Source: a virus. Taken from it: 64,000 nt of DNA. Of this stretch, positions 52,117-59,045 are shown in pieces. The stretch is taken from IMG/VR virus record IMGVR_UViG_3300032236_002285, positions 412,237 to 476,236 of that record; one strand, 5' to 3'. Positions within the stretch are counted from its first letter, which is position 1. Every line of letters starts with the position of its first letter. The notes under the pieces are model-generated. The model made no database searches. It saw nothing but the letters and a program-made list of their open reading frames with translations, and was not told the origin of the DNA. Both the position numbers and the translations under genes were made by a program.

Positions 52117-52403
52117 AAACCCAACTCTTCTATTTTCTTATTACGAAGATACGATTTAAATACCATCGGCTTTTTATTTCCTCCAATAAAAGCATCCACC
52201 ACTTCATCTGGAATAACAATGTCTAATCTTTTCTCTAGCTCCATTGCCAACTCAACACAATCTAAATCATCATAACCATTATCATTCCAAGTTTTATTCA
52301 TATCTAATGGATAACCTATCTTTTCATTAGCAACCTCCATCAAAATCTCTGGAGTTACCTTAACTATATCTGGACACTTTTCGATCATTTCTAATTCTGT
52401 CAT
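52113..52403 (-). CDS. Acyl-carrier-protein-like domain without the prosthetic Ser, tagged (end LRNKKIEELGL)
   Basis: 96 residues. GYDDLDCVELAMELEKRLDI then VIPDE matches the core of acyl carrier proteins around the phosphopantetheine site (normally DSL). Here Asp46 replaces the attachment Ser, so it should not carry an acyl chain. May mimic ACP to bind an ACP partner. Tag YLRNKKIEELGL follows. Confidence 0.75.
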   Translation of the reverse strand: MTELEMIEKCPDIVKVTPEILMEVANEKIGYPLDMNKTWNDNGYDDLDCVELAMELEKRLDIVIPDEVVDAFIGGNKKPMVFKSYLRNKKIEELGL

Positions 52404-52777
52404 AGTATTTGCTTTAATTTTTTATCTCTTATTTCTTGTAATAGTGAAGGTATATACTGACCCCACTTTATATAAATCTTCATCTTTTCAGCATCCCAAT
52501 CAAAATCATCAATTGATTTATAACTATTTTTGCCATATACCGCCGTGTGATGATTAATCAACATATCAATACACTCATTCATAAACACCTGACGAATTCC
52601 AATATCCGATATCTCACCAGCCCAATCTGTTAACTGCTTATGAAATTCAGACCACTCATTTAACTTTCTCATTCGCTTACTATGTTGACGGGTTTCTTTA
52701 AAGAATCTCCAAACTATTCCAACAATTACAAACAAAAACACTAAAAATAATGCCGCTTGTATAATCTTAAATATCAT
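52400..52777 (-). CDS. Tagged membrane protein (end IRDKKLKQIL)
   Basis: 125 residues. N-terminal membrane helix (IIQAALFLVFLFVIVGIVWRF) then a helical cytoplasmic body and LLQEIRDKKLKQIL. Confidence 0.75.
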   Translation of the reverse strand: MIFKIIQAALFLVFLFVIVGIVWRFFKETRQHSKRMRKLNEWSEFHKQLTDWAGEISDIGIRQVFMNECIDMLINHHTAVYGKNSYKSIDDFDWDAEKMKIYIKWGQYIPSLLQEIRDKKLKQIL

Positions 52778-53067
52778 ATACCTAACTTATTTAACTTTTC
52801 TTGACGATTTATTAATTTAGTAATATCAACCAAATACCCTTTAGTAAAACAACCAGCAATAGTTAACCTAACACTCGTCATTTTATCCCAATCTATTGTA
52901 AATTCAGCATCATACTCTACCTTACCAAACACCACCTTAGGACCTTTATCTGAATACATATGAATAGTAATAATATCACCAATATCAAAATGATGATAAT
53001 AATGAACATCAGTATCTAAACAGATACTAACACCACCCTTCATTACTTCTAAATAATAAACCGTCAT
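52774..53067 (-). CDS. Tagged SH3-like protein (end NRQEKLNKLGI)
   Basis: 97 residues from ATG 53067; a TTG at 53076 lies inside the -7 box and is rejected. GDIITIHMYSDKGPKVVFGK and SVRLTIAGCFTKGYL are barrel-like; tag LINRQEKLNKLGI. First gene of the unit. Confidence 0.75.
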   Translation of the reverse strand: MTVYYLEVMKGGVSICLDTDVHYYHHFDIGDIITIHMYSDKGPKVVFGKVEYDAEFTIDWDKMTSVRLTIAGCFTKGYLVDITKLINRQEKLNKLGI

Positions 53068-53073
53068 AAAACA

Positions 53074-53105
53074 CAAAGATACGAATAATATTTTAAAAAA
53101 ACAAA
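53074..53105 (-). promoter_or_regulatory. Bacteroidota sigma promoter
   Basis: TTTG (53102-53105)-N20-TATCTTTG (53074-53081) on the minus strand, 6 nt before ATG 53067. Confidence 0.75.
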
Positions 53106-53112
53106 AATCAAT

Positions 53113-53331
53113 CTATTGATTGATCTTCTTACACTTTTTAAGTAAAACATTAATAGTTTTTACCACATCACCTCCAAAACTTAACCTACAGAATTTATAA
53201 ATATGTCCTTCACGATTACGATAATATATCCTATCTACTTGACATATAATATCACTGCCATAATAATTATCACCGCAAGTAACCTTATCACCTACTTTTA
53301 TATCACTACTTAAAAAATTAAACCATTTCAT
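53113..53331 (-). CDS. Small SH3-like protein, tag-like end KKCKKINQ
   Basis: 72 residues. IKVGDKVTCGDNYYGSDIIC and GHIYKFCRLSFGGDVVKTI are beta-barrel-like; the end LLKKCKKINQ may be a worn tag. Late-gene-like MKWFNFL start. No clear promoter. Confidence 0.68.
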   Translation of the reverse strand: MKWFNFLSSDIKVGDKVTCGDNYYGSDIICQVDRIYYRNREGHIYKFCRLSFGGDVVKTINVLLKKCKKINQ

Positions 53332-53447
53332 ACTAACTCTTATTTATATTATACTTTTTAATTATTACGATGTTTTTAGTTTAAAAATTTTTTCTTTTCG
53401 AGTTTACGAGTTTAAAAATTTTCCAGGAATCTCCACCCACCACAACA
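53332..53447. other. Non-coding gap with short direct repeat
   Basis: 116 bp. AGTTTAAAAATTTT occurs twice (about 53379-53392 and 53409-53422). No gene or promoter recognised. Confidence 0.3.
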
Positions 53448-53672
53448 TTAAACCCTACTCAACCTATCTCGCAACCTTTTCATAGCTTCTATACGAAAAT
53501 AAACACTATCCGCCCAACGATTAACCAAATCATCAACATCACCACGACCACAATAATATAAATTATTCATAATAGTCATATCATACCTATACTTAAATAT
53601 ATTCATCTCTAAAACACGAATACGATGGTCCAAAATAGCTACCTTCATTTTATTAGATATACTTACACACAT
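53448..53672 (-). CDS. Small basic helical protein
   Basis: 74 residues (or 66 from the second ATG). Charged helices, end RIEAMKRLRDRLSRV, a weak tag match. TTAATATATAA lies just upstream (53676-53686), the late-type box. Divergent from 53764. Confidence 0.62.
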   Translation of the reverse strand: MCVSISNKMKVAILDHRIRVLEMNIFKYRYDMTIMNNLYYCGRGDVDDLVNRWADSVYFRIEAMKRLRDRLSRV

Positions 53673-53763
53673 AAGTTATATATTAATAACATATTATTAA
53701 CAATGATAAATTTTACTTATTTTTTATAATAAAACAAATAAATAACAAATTCATATAAACACT

Positions 53764-54024
53764 ATGATAGAACACTTTAAACTAACAGATATAAATATAC
53801 AATCAAACGAAGGTAAATTACTAATGGCAGCAGTAGCCATTCTTACCTCTATCGATCATAAACATATCATCTCAGGTAGATGGGGTGGCACAATAACACC
53901 AGATACAGCAGTTAAACAAATAACAGAACTATCTAACAAAATCTACTACGAAGAAGAATACAAAGCAGAACAACAAAGAATCGAAAGAGATAATAAAATT
54001 AATAAGATACTAAGAAATGAGTAA
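53764..54024 (+). CDS. Tagged protein on plus strand (end ERDNKINKILRNE)
   Basis: 86 residues; first gene of a five-gene rightward island. DRWGGTITPDT-like core (SGRWGGTITPDTAVKQITEL). Ends QRIERDNKINKILRNE. Overlaps the next gene by 8 bp. Confidence 0.73.
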   Translation: MIEHFKLTDINIQSNEGKLLMAAVAILTSIDHKHIISGRWGGTITPDTAVKQITELSNKIYYEEEYKAEQQRIERDNKINKILRNE

Positions 54025-54406
54025 TTTAACTAACAGGTCAGCGTGGCACGGTGCTGGTATTGCACAAATAACAGGGTCTCAAGGCTCTATAGGAATAACA
54101 GGCGCTAAAGGTACACCAGGTAACCAATTCCAAATAGAAGAACTTGAAGAACTACAAAAAAAGTATCATAACCGCTTTATCATTAGAATAGAATACGATG
54201 ATGTAGACTTATCTCCTACTAACCTAATAAAAGATACTCACGAAGTGAGAGTGTCTAAAGACACTACTACTACCAATAGAGAATATAAGCTCATACCTAA
54301 AAGTATTTCTAATATAGTAAACGAAACAGATAAATTCATACAAACTCTAATAGTAATGATTAGAGATGAAAAATTAGACAAAATCATCAATGGCAGAAAA
54401 AGTTAA
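54017..54406 (+). CDS. Tagged protein with collagen-like repeat (end IRDEKLDKIINGRKS)
   Basis: 129 residues. GSQGSIGITGAKGTPG gives five Gly-X-Y triplets, then a beta/alpha domain and VMIRDEKLDKIINGRKS. Collagen-like stretches in phages usually trimerise fibre-type proteins. 17-bp overlap with the next gene. Confidence 0.73.
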   Translation: MSNLTNRSAWHGAGIAQITGSQGSIGITGAKGTPGNQFQIEELEELQKKYHNRFIIRIEYDDVDLSPTNLIKDTHEVRVSKDTTTTNREYKLIPKSISNIVNETDKFIQTLIVMIRDEKLDKIINGRKS

Positions 54407-54629
54407 AAAAATAGGTTGGGAAAAAGCTTCACTATTTAATAAGAACTTCGATAAAATATACGACTTCTGGAAAAAGAAAGCCGAAGACGAATATAACTAC
54501 TACGATGACCTGAAACTAATCAAAGAACATAATAAAGTAATTATCTATATTATAATAGATGATATTGACCAATACACAGAACGTGAAGAATGGCATAATG
54601 ACCCAGATGACCCAGAAACAATAATATAA
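54390..54629 (+). CDS. Small acidic protein
   Basis: 79 residues. Helical (SLFNKNFDKIYDFWKKKAED) with an acidic HNDPDDPETII end and no tag. Third gene of the island. Confidence 0.68.
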   Translation: MAEKVKKIGWEKASLFNKNFDKIYDFWKKKAEDEYNYYDDLKLIKEHNKVIIYIIIDDIDQYTEREEWHNDPDDPETII

Positions 54630-54632
54630 GAT

Positions 54633-54821
54633 ATGGTAAGAGTACCTTGTTATAACTGCGGAATAGGAATTGATTTAGAACCAATCGGGATTCGGTCGGG
54701 TTATGATACCTTATGTAAAGAATGTAAATGCCATATAGAATCAGATAAAAGAGATAAGAAGTTAGACAAACTATTGAAAAGAAATATATGGCAACGAATA
54801 AAACAACTTATAAAAATATAA
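54633..54821 (+). CDS. Tagged zinc protein (RDKKLDKLL then basic tail)
   Basis: 62 residues. CYNC and CKECKC zinc site, SDKRDKKLDKLLKRNIWQRI then KQLIKI: tag followed by an amphipathic basic extension shared with the next gene. Confidence 0.72.
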   Translation: MVRVPCYNCGIGIDLEPIGIRSGYDTLCKECKCHIESDKRDKKLDKLLKRNIWQRIKQLIKI

Positions 54822-54976
54822 ACGGGGTTTATAAATTAAAGATAATAGTATGTAATAATTGCGGTACTATCATGGATGGTGAAGTTAGTTCTTGTACCGT
54901 ATGCAGAGATGCGAAATTGGGTAAATTACTGAAAAGGTCTATTTGGAGGAAAATTAGAGATTTTGTTAGATTATAA
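54788..54976 (+). CDS. Tagged zinc protein, paralog of preceding gene
   Basis: 62 residues. CNNC...CTVC zinc site and CRDAKLGKLLKRSIWRKIRD then FVRL, closely matching 54633. The first ~15 residues (MATNKTTYKNINGVY) overlap the previous gene; the real start could be elsewhere. Tandem duplication likely. Confidence 0.65.
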   Translation: MATNKTTYKNINGVYKLKIIVCNNCGTIMDGEVSSCTVCRDAKLGKLLKRSIWRKIRDFVRL

Positions 54977-54982
54977 AAACAT

Positions 54983-55009
54983 TACAGAAAAGTGCTACGT
55001 TTTTCTGTA
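54983..55009. repeat. 27-bp imperfect palindrome, copy A
   Basis: TACAGAAA...TTTCTGTA ends with 11-bp variable centre (AGTGCTACGTT). Begins 6 bp after the stop at 54976. Confidence 0.85.
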
Positions 55010-55231
55010 GAATTTTGTGTTGATCCTATTCACGCTTATCAGCATCTACCGAAACCTTCTACTCTGTACTGATCCGTATATACAAGCACCTCTGAAAGCC
55101 GCACCCCCATTACGTTTCCGAGGTGTCATTTTTTCACAAAAAATCGATGTTAATTTGGCCTTACCACAAAGGTTTTCAGCGGCCGAATGACGATTTGACA
55201 AAACCAAATAAAGTTGTCCACATATTACATA
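55010..55231. other. Non-coding region with hairpins, higher G+C
   Basis: 222 bp with no convincing gene. Holds the terminator at 55086 and a GGCC-bounded hairpin (CCTT-N6-AAGG inside) near 55158-55186. Possibly an RNA leader/3' end of the plus island. Confidence 0.4.
55086..55134 (+). terminator. Terminator of plus island
   Basis: CACCTC (55087-55092), GAAA, loop, TTTC, GAGGTG (55120-55125) then T-run; stem 6+4 bp with one mismatch. Confidence 0.75.
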
Positions 55232-55258
55232 TACAGAAATTTGCTGCGTTTTTCTGTA
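55232..55258. repeat. 27-bp imperfect palindrome, copy B
   Basis: TACAGAAA...TTTCTGTA, centre TTTGCTGCGTT. On the minus strand it follows a tag remnant stop (55264) by 5 bp. Confidence 0.85.
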
Positions 55259-55263
55259 GTCAA

Positions 55264-55293
55264 TTATATACCTAATGACTCTAATTTATCATA
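55264..55293 (-). pseudogene. Tag remnant YDKLESLGI
   Basis: Shifted frame just past the stop of the next gene encodes YDKLESLGI then TAA: a second, orphan tag end without any gene body. Confidence 0.5.
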
Positions 55294-55534
55294 TACCTAA
55301 TGATTTTAGTTTTTTATCACGACTTTCGTCTAAGTTTAATTCTGTATCGCGCCAGTGAGCGTATAAACTCTTAGTTTGTAATTGCTTTTTAGAACATCTT
55401 TTACATATTCGGAATAAGGTATGCTGCTGCCAACGGTAGGTTGAGCTGTTTTGCTTTTTTACCACAAGAGAGCCAAAAGAATCGCGATCTGTAAAGTATC
55501 GCCAGTTGTGGCCTATTATTTTACAAAGTATCAT
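55289..55534 (-). CDS. Tagged zinc protein (end SRDKKLKSLGI), paralog of 60058
   Basis: 81 residues. MILCKIIGHNWRYFTDRDSF, FRICKRCSKKQLQ, HWRDTELNLDESRDKKLKSL then GI. The order GH-x-W, CxxC, WR-x-x-x-LN, tag is the same as in 60058-60315. Confidence 0.77.
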   Translation of the reverse strand: MILCKIIGHNWRYFTDRDSFGSLVVKKQNSSTYRWQQHTLFRICKRCSKKQLQTKSLYAHWRDTELNLDESRDKKLKSLGI

Positions 55535-55632
55535 ATTCCTAAATTTCTTAGTTTCTGCTGTCCTACTGGTGATGTAGCATCTTCATTTACATCACCATAG
55601 AATGTTATAAAGATAAAGATAAAAAGTGGGTC
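55531..55632 (-). pseudogene. Truncated tagged gene (end GQQKLRNLGI)
   Basis: Open frame ending GQQKLRNLGI with its TGA overlapping the ATG of the next gene (ATGA), as in intact array genes, but no start codon in frame. Upstream it runs into repeat copy C (55633-55659). Readable part: FYGDVNEDATSPVGQQKLRN and LGI. Confidence 0.55.
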
Positions 55633-55659
55633 TACAAAATTATGTAGCGTTTTTCTGTA
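55633..55659. repeat. 27-bp imperfect palindrome, copy C
   Basis: TACAAAAT...TTTCTGTA, centre TATGTAGCGTT. Ends 2 bp after the stop of 55661 on the minus strand. Confidence 0.8.
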
Positions 55660-55660
55660 A

Positions 55661-55882
55661 CTACTTTAGAATAGAATCTATCTTTGTTTCTCGCCATTTG
55701 TCTAATGGGGTTAGTATCCTTTCAATTGTGTTTAAGTGTAGTGTTGTTACCCGTTTATTTTCGGTGGTGAATATATCACGGTATGCACCGCCTAGTGATA
55801 GTGGTGTTTTTATTATATAGATGTTACCTTTTTGGAAGGTGATATCGTGTAGAGTAAAGGTTTTTATACAGATGTATTTCAT
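55661..55882 (-). CDS. Tagged SH3-like protein (end WRETKIDSILK)
   Basis: 73 residues. MKYICIKTFTLHDITFQKGN, IYIIKTPLSLGGAYRDIFTT then LDKWRETKIDSILK; the barrel pattern with LDEWRRRQLDKIL of 61623 suggests a paralog. Confidence 0.76.
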   Translation of the reverse strand: MKYICIKTFTLHDITFQKGNIYIIKTPLSLGGAYRDIFTTENKRVTTLHLNTIERILTPLDKWRETKIDSILK

Positions 55883-55903
55883 ACTTTTTCGAGTATTACA
55901 TAT

Positions 55904-55930
55904 TACAGAAAAGTGCCGCGGATTTCTGTA
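55904..55930. repeat. 27-bp imperfect palindrome, copy D
   Basis: TACAGAAA...TTTCTGTA with centre AGTGCCGCGGA. Five bp after the stop of 55936 (minus strand). Confidence 0.85.
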
Positions 55931-55935
55931 GTTTA

Positions 55936-56274
55936 TTAGAATAATATTACTGGTGGTTGGTTATTTAAGTAAAGTGCATAGGTGAATAAGCAAATTGTGG
56001 TTATAAGCCATATCCACCAAGATTTTTTTGTCATAAATCTGTTTTCGGATTGAACTTCTTTGTTTTTAGCGAACAAGAGTAGATATAGATATGCTTTGAT
56101 AGTTGATGATATCAGTATAAGTATTAAGATTAATGTTTTTAATTCAAATCCTATCATTTTAGAATTAGGTCCAAACTTCAGTGAATTAAAACTTAACAAA
56201 TTAGTTGTTCTGCTTATGATAAATAGCATGGCAAATCCGATAATGAATGCTATTAGTTTGTGTGATGCTTTCAT
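55936..56274 (-). CDS. Four-helix membrane protein
   Basis: 112 residues. Hydrophobic segments at ~8-24, ~46-66 (possibly two) and ~88-104. Ends NNQPPVILF with no tag. Function unknown. Confidence 0.7.
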   Translation of the reverse strand: MKASHKLIAFIIGFAMLFIISRTTNLLSFNSLKFGPNSKMIGFELKTLILILILISSTIKAYLYLLLFAKNKEVQSENRFMTKKSWWIWLITTICLFTYALYLNNQPPVILF

Positions 56275-56353
56275 AGTTTTGTTTTAAGCAAAGTTACTAT
56301 AATATAAAATAACTACCAAAATCATATGTAATCTAGCGTGTGTATTTCATACT

Positions 56354-56692
56354 TTATAATGATTCAATCTTAGCAATTACTTTATCTCTACGTTTGATAG
56401 CTGATTCGTTTTTATCACCGGTAGAGTTGTTAGACCAGAATGTATTGAAGTCAAATCTTACATAGAAGTTGTAGTTATCATTACCTGAGATACCACCTGA
56501 ACGAGCATTATAAGATTTAGGGAATTTGGCTTTATAAGCTTCAGCTTCGTCTTTTGTTTCAAAGTAAGCGGTAATACTTCTTACTTCATTAGCATCTCCA
56601 ATATCATTTACAGATGTTAATAAAGGTAGGGCGTAGTAGCCACTGGTATCTGTAGGGTTTTTATAATCTAGACGGTGAACAAGTAGTTTCAT
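56354..56692 (-). CDS. Tagged protein (end RRDKVIAKIESL)
   Basis: 112 residues. SYNARSGGISGNDNYNFYVR-type beta region; ESAIKRRDKVIAKIESL end. Single-gene unit behind a consensus promoter. Confidence 0.74.
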   Translation of the reverse strand: MKLLVHRLDYKNPTDTSGYYALPLLTSVNDIGDANEVRSITAYFETKDEAEAYKAKFPKSYNARSGGISGNDNYNFYVRFDFNTFWSNNSTGDKNESAIKRRDKVIAKIESL

Positions 56693-56708
56693 AGTGTAGT
56701 GATTTATA

Positions 56709-56739
56709 CAAAGATATGAAATATTACTAACAAAACAAA
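56709..56739 (-). promoter_or_regulatory. Bacteroidota sigma promoter
   Basis: TTTG (56736-56739)-N19-TATCTTTG (56709-56716). The leader (TATAAATCACTACA) resembles that before 63322. Confidence 0.82.
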
Positions 56740-56748
56740 ATTGTGAGG

Positions 56749-57306
56749 TTAAATGTTATTATATCCCTCAACGGATTCTACTGGTGGTTTTCCAATCTCT
56801 TGTAGGAAATCGTTTAATCTATCGATGATTATCTCATCATCATGTATAATATCATAATCATTAAACAATTCTATATAATCTTTATTATAGAATAATAGCC
56901 AAATGTCACTAACTGGGTTATTATAAAGGTAAATATCACCAACAACCACCTTTGGAAAATGTTCTAACGATGTTAATTTATTATTTTTACAACTAAAATA
57001 ACCACCAACGGATTCAGGACAATCTTCCAAAGATGTTAATTGATTATAAGAACAATTAAAATTACCACCAACGTATTTAGGAGCACCTTCCAAAGATATT
57101 AGTTTATTATCAATACAATTAAAATCACCAGTAACCTTTCTAAACTTTAATGGTAGCTTTGCTAATCCTTTATTTTCTAAATCAACATTACCATCAACAT
57201 CAATCGAACCATCTTCGTTAATAGTATAATCTTCTATACCACAAATTTTACATATATCATCAATGTCATTTTCAATAAATGATTCATATAGTTTTAAGTA
57301 TTTCAT
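56749..57306 (-). CDS. Repeat protein, MKYLKLYESF start
   Basis: 185 residues from ATG 57306; an upstream ATG (57333) would skip the motif start. After MKYLKLYESF a helical lead, then ~20-residue repeats (for example LISLEGAPKYVGGNFNCSYN, LTSLEDCPESVGGYFSCKNN) forming an LRR-like ladder. Paralog of 57311 by tandem duplication. Confidence 0.78.
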   Translation of the reverse strand: MKYLKLYESFIENDIDDICKICGIEDYTINEDGSIDVDGNVDLENKGLAKLPLKFRKVTGDFNCIDNKLISLEGAPKYVGGNFNCSYNQLTSLEDCPESVGGYFSCKNNKLTSLEHFPKVVVGDIYLYNNPVSDIWLLFYNKDYIELFNDYDIIHDDEIIIDRLNDFLQEIGKPPVESVEGYNNI

Positions 57307-57310
57307 TATC

Positions 57311-57922
57311 TTATATATTATTATATCCTTCAACGGATTTCACTGGTGGCTTACCAATCTCTTGTAAGAACTCATTTAATCTATCAATGATAATGCTATT
57401 ACCACGAATAACATCGTAATCGTTGAGTAATTCAATCTTATCTTTATCCTTGAATAATTGCCAAATATTATCAACCGGATTATCATAAAGGTAAATATCA
57501 CCACCAACCTGTGGGAAATGTTCTAAAGATCTTAATTGATTATTACAACAATTAAAATAACCACTAACTGATCTAGGAGAACCAACCAAACTAGTTAATT
57601 GATTATGACTACAATCAAAACGATCACCTACCGATTCAGGACAACCTTGCAAACTAGTTAATCTATTGAAAGAGCAATAAAAACTACCACCAACATATTG
57701 AGGAGAACCCTCTAATGATGTTAATTGATTATTAGAACAATAAAAAGTACCAGTAACCTTACCGAACTTTAGTGGTAGCTTTTTTAATCCTTTATTATTT
57801 AAATTAACATTACCATCGACATCAATAGATCCATCCGAGTTTATAGTATAGTTTTTTATACCATACTTTTTACAGATAGCATCAATTTCATTAAATGATT
57901 CATATAGTTTTAAGTATTTCAC
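57311..57922 (-). CDS. Repeat protein, MKYLKLYESF start (GTG)
   Basis: 203 residues from GTG 57922. Four or five repeats of C-S-x-N-x-LTSL-x-G-x-P-x-x-VGG-x-F (for example LTSLEGSPQYVGGSFYCSFN, LTSLVGSPRSVSGYFNCCNN). The ends of both copies match (KPPVKSVEGYNNI). Known as phage LRR-like proteins; the opening motif suggests packaging in the head. Confidence 0.8.
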   Translation of the reverse strand: MKYLKLYESFNEIDAICKKYGIKNYTINSDGSIDVDGNVNLNNKGLKKLPLKFGKVTGTFYCSNNQLTSLEGSPQYVGGSFYCSFNRLTSLQGCPESVGDRFDCSHNQLTSLVGSPRSVSGYFNCCNNQLRSLEHFPQVGGDIYLYDNPVDNIWQLFKDKDKIELLNDYDVIRGNSIIIDRLNEFLQEIGKPPVKSVEGYNNI

Positions 57923-57926
57923 AAGG

Positions 57927-57937
57927 TATATATTAAA
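57927..57937 (-). promoter_or_regulatory. Late-type AT-box promoter
   Basis: TTTAATATATA on the minus strand, 4 nt before the GTG at 57922. Confidence 0.45.
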
Positions 57938-57949
57938 TGTCTTTTATAT

Positions 57950-58043
57950 AAAAAAAGACAACCTGCCCTTGATTTCTTCAGACATTTTATAGTCCGCCCT
58001 TCGTACTTTGATATCCAGTCGGCAACCTGTTTATCGTTTCTGA
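57950..58043 (-). ncRNA. Candidate small RNA or non-AUG ORF
   Basis: Driven by the promoter at 58049-58080, followed by a T-run at 57950-57956. G+C above surroundings; contains AGGTTGCC and GCAGGTTGTC direct repeats. A frame beginning with ATT (58047) runs to a TGA overlapping the GTG of 57922: VRNDKQVADWISKYEGRTIK then a basic tail. Confidence 0.4.
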
Positions 58044-58048
58044 CAATA

Positions 58049-58080
58049 CAAAGATAAGGAGGATTACTTAATTAAACAAG
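58049..58080 (-). promoter_or_regulatory. Bacteroidota sigma promoter
   Basis: CTTG (58077-58080)-N20-TATCTTTG (58049-58056) on the minus strand. Confidence 0.65.
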
Positions 58081-58347
58081 GGATTCTAATAATTTATTTC
58101 TTTTATATACTTTATAATCTTCTAATGGCATCCAATGTGTTGGTTGAAAAGGAAATTGAGGATGATTGTCGGTAAAGAAGTTATCTGAATCTTGTGGGTC
58201 TTGAAAGTTCCATTTATATTCACTACTCATAAGATACCACATAATAGCTTCTTGGTTACCATCAGTAGTCATAACATCATATCCTTCTGGTGGATAGTTG
58301 CTATCTGGTTGGTTATTTAAATCTTTATTATTAAAGGCTATCCACAT
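58072..58347 (-). CDS. DUF551-like protein, tag-like end KRNKLLESLV
   Basis: 91 residues. QPTHWMPLEDYK matches the PTHWMPLP ending of DUF551 phage proteins; VYKRNKLLESLV is a divergent tag. Confidence 0.74.
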   Translation of the reverse strand: MWIAFNNKDLNNQPDSNYPPEGYDVMTTDGNQEAIMWYLMSSEYKWNFQDPQDSDNFFTDNHPQFPFQPTHWMPLEDYKVYKRNKLLESLV

Positions 58348-58349
58348 TG

Positions 58350-58613
58350 TTATATTAGTTCTGATAATTTAATACCTCTTAAAATTGATTTCCATTTACT
58401 TACTTCTGAGTTATCTATAATGCTATCTGCTTTATAGATAATAACTTTATCATCAACTATTTCATAGATAACTTTTTTAGTATGATTTAAATGTGACATT
58501 GGTTTACCAATTAACATAATCATATTATCACCTATAAGTTTAACATCTTGTATCTCAGTGGTGTGATTAGGATAGTGTAGTTTAATAAGGTCTATAATTT
58601 CTTGTTTATCCAT
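58350..58613 (-). CDS. Tagged small protein (end LRGIKLSELI)
   Basis: 87 residues. IQDVKLIGDNMIMLIGKPMS then VIYEIVDDKVIIYKADSIID; SILRGIKLSELI ends it. TATCTTTG box at 58618-58625. Confidence 0.73.
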   Translation of the reverse strand: MDKQEIIDLIKLHYPNHTTEIQDVKLIGDNMIMLIGKPMSHLNHTKKVIYEIVDDKVIIYKADSIIDNSEVSKWKSILRGIKLSELI

Positions 58614-58617
58614 TAGG

Positions 58618-58625
58618 CAAAGATA
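58618..58625 (-). promoter_or_regulatory. Bacteroidota -7 box
   Basis: TATCTTTG 4 nt before ATG 58613; -33 not clear. Confidence 0.4.
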
Positions 58626-58661
58626 ATATTTAGCAATTAATTATTTTTATAATGTATAGGT

Positions 58662-59045
58662 TTATTTCAAATCCTTTACTGATAACTTACCTTTAAATAA
58701 ACAACCTTGTGATTCAAAATCTTTTCTTTCAAGTCCTAAACTTGTTAAATAATTAGAAACTTCTTCTAATTTAGAAAGGTCAAATTCAAAAATACTAGAC
58801 ATATATTGTCCATTTTTATCTTTATTAAAACCTAAATTGAACTTATCATTCAACATATCCATTATTTTAACATTTACCTTGCTATCAAGATCCTTGTTTA
58901 ATATTCTTGGCATTCCATTATTTGTGAATACCCAAATAAAAACAGATTCTGCATATGTACCCATAACATTTCTTTTCCAAGATGTTTTAGCACCTGAGAC
59001 AATATCATTGAATAAACCTTCGTTAAATCTTTTTAAGTGTTTCAT
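58662..59045 (-). CDS. Unknown protein with MKHLKRFNEGLF motif
   Basis: 127 residues. Starts MKHLKRFNEGLFNDI, a late-type opening, preceded by a TATATA stretch. Middle has KMDMLNDKFNLGF-type helices; end SVKDLK. A packaging-motif gene embedded in the tag arrays. Confidence 0.73.
   Translation of the reverse strand: MKHLKRFNEGLFNDIVSGAKTSWKRNVMGTYAESVFIWVFTNNGMPRILNKDLDSKVNVKIMDMLNDKFNLGFNKDKNGQYMSSIFEFDLSKLEEVSNYLTSLGLERKDFESQGCLFKGKLSVKDLK

Noticed and set aside
55086-55134. 27-codon minus frame (MTPRKRNGG) across this stem
   Set aside because: Very short, no tag, and it spans the terminator stem.
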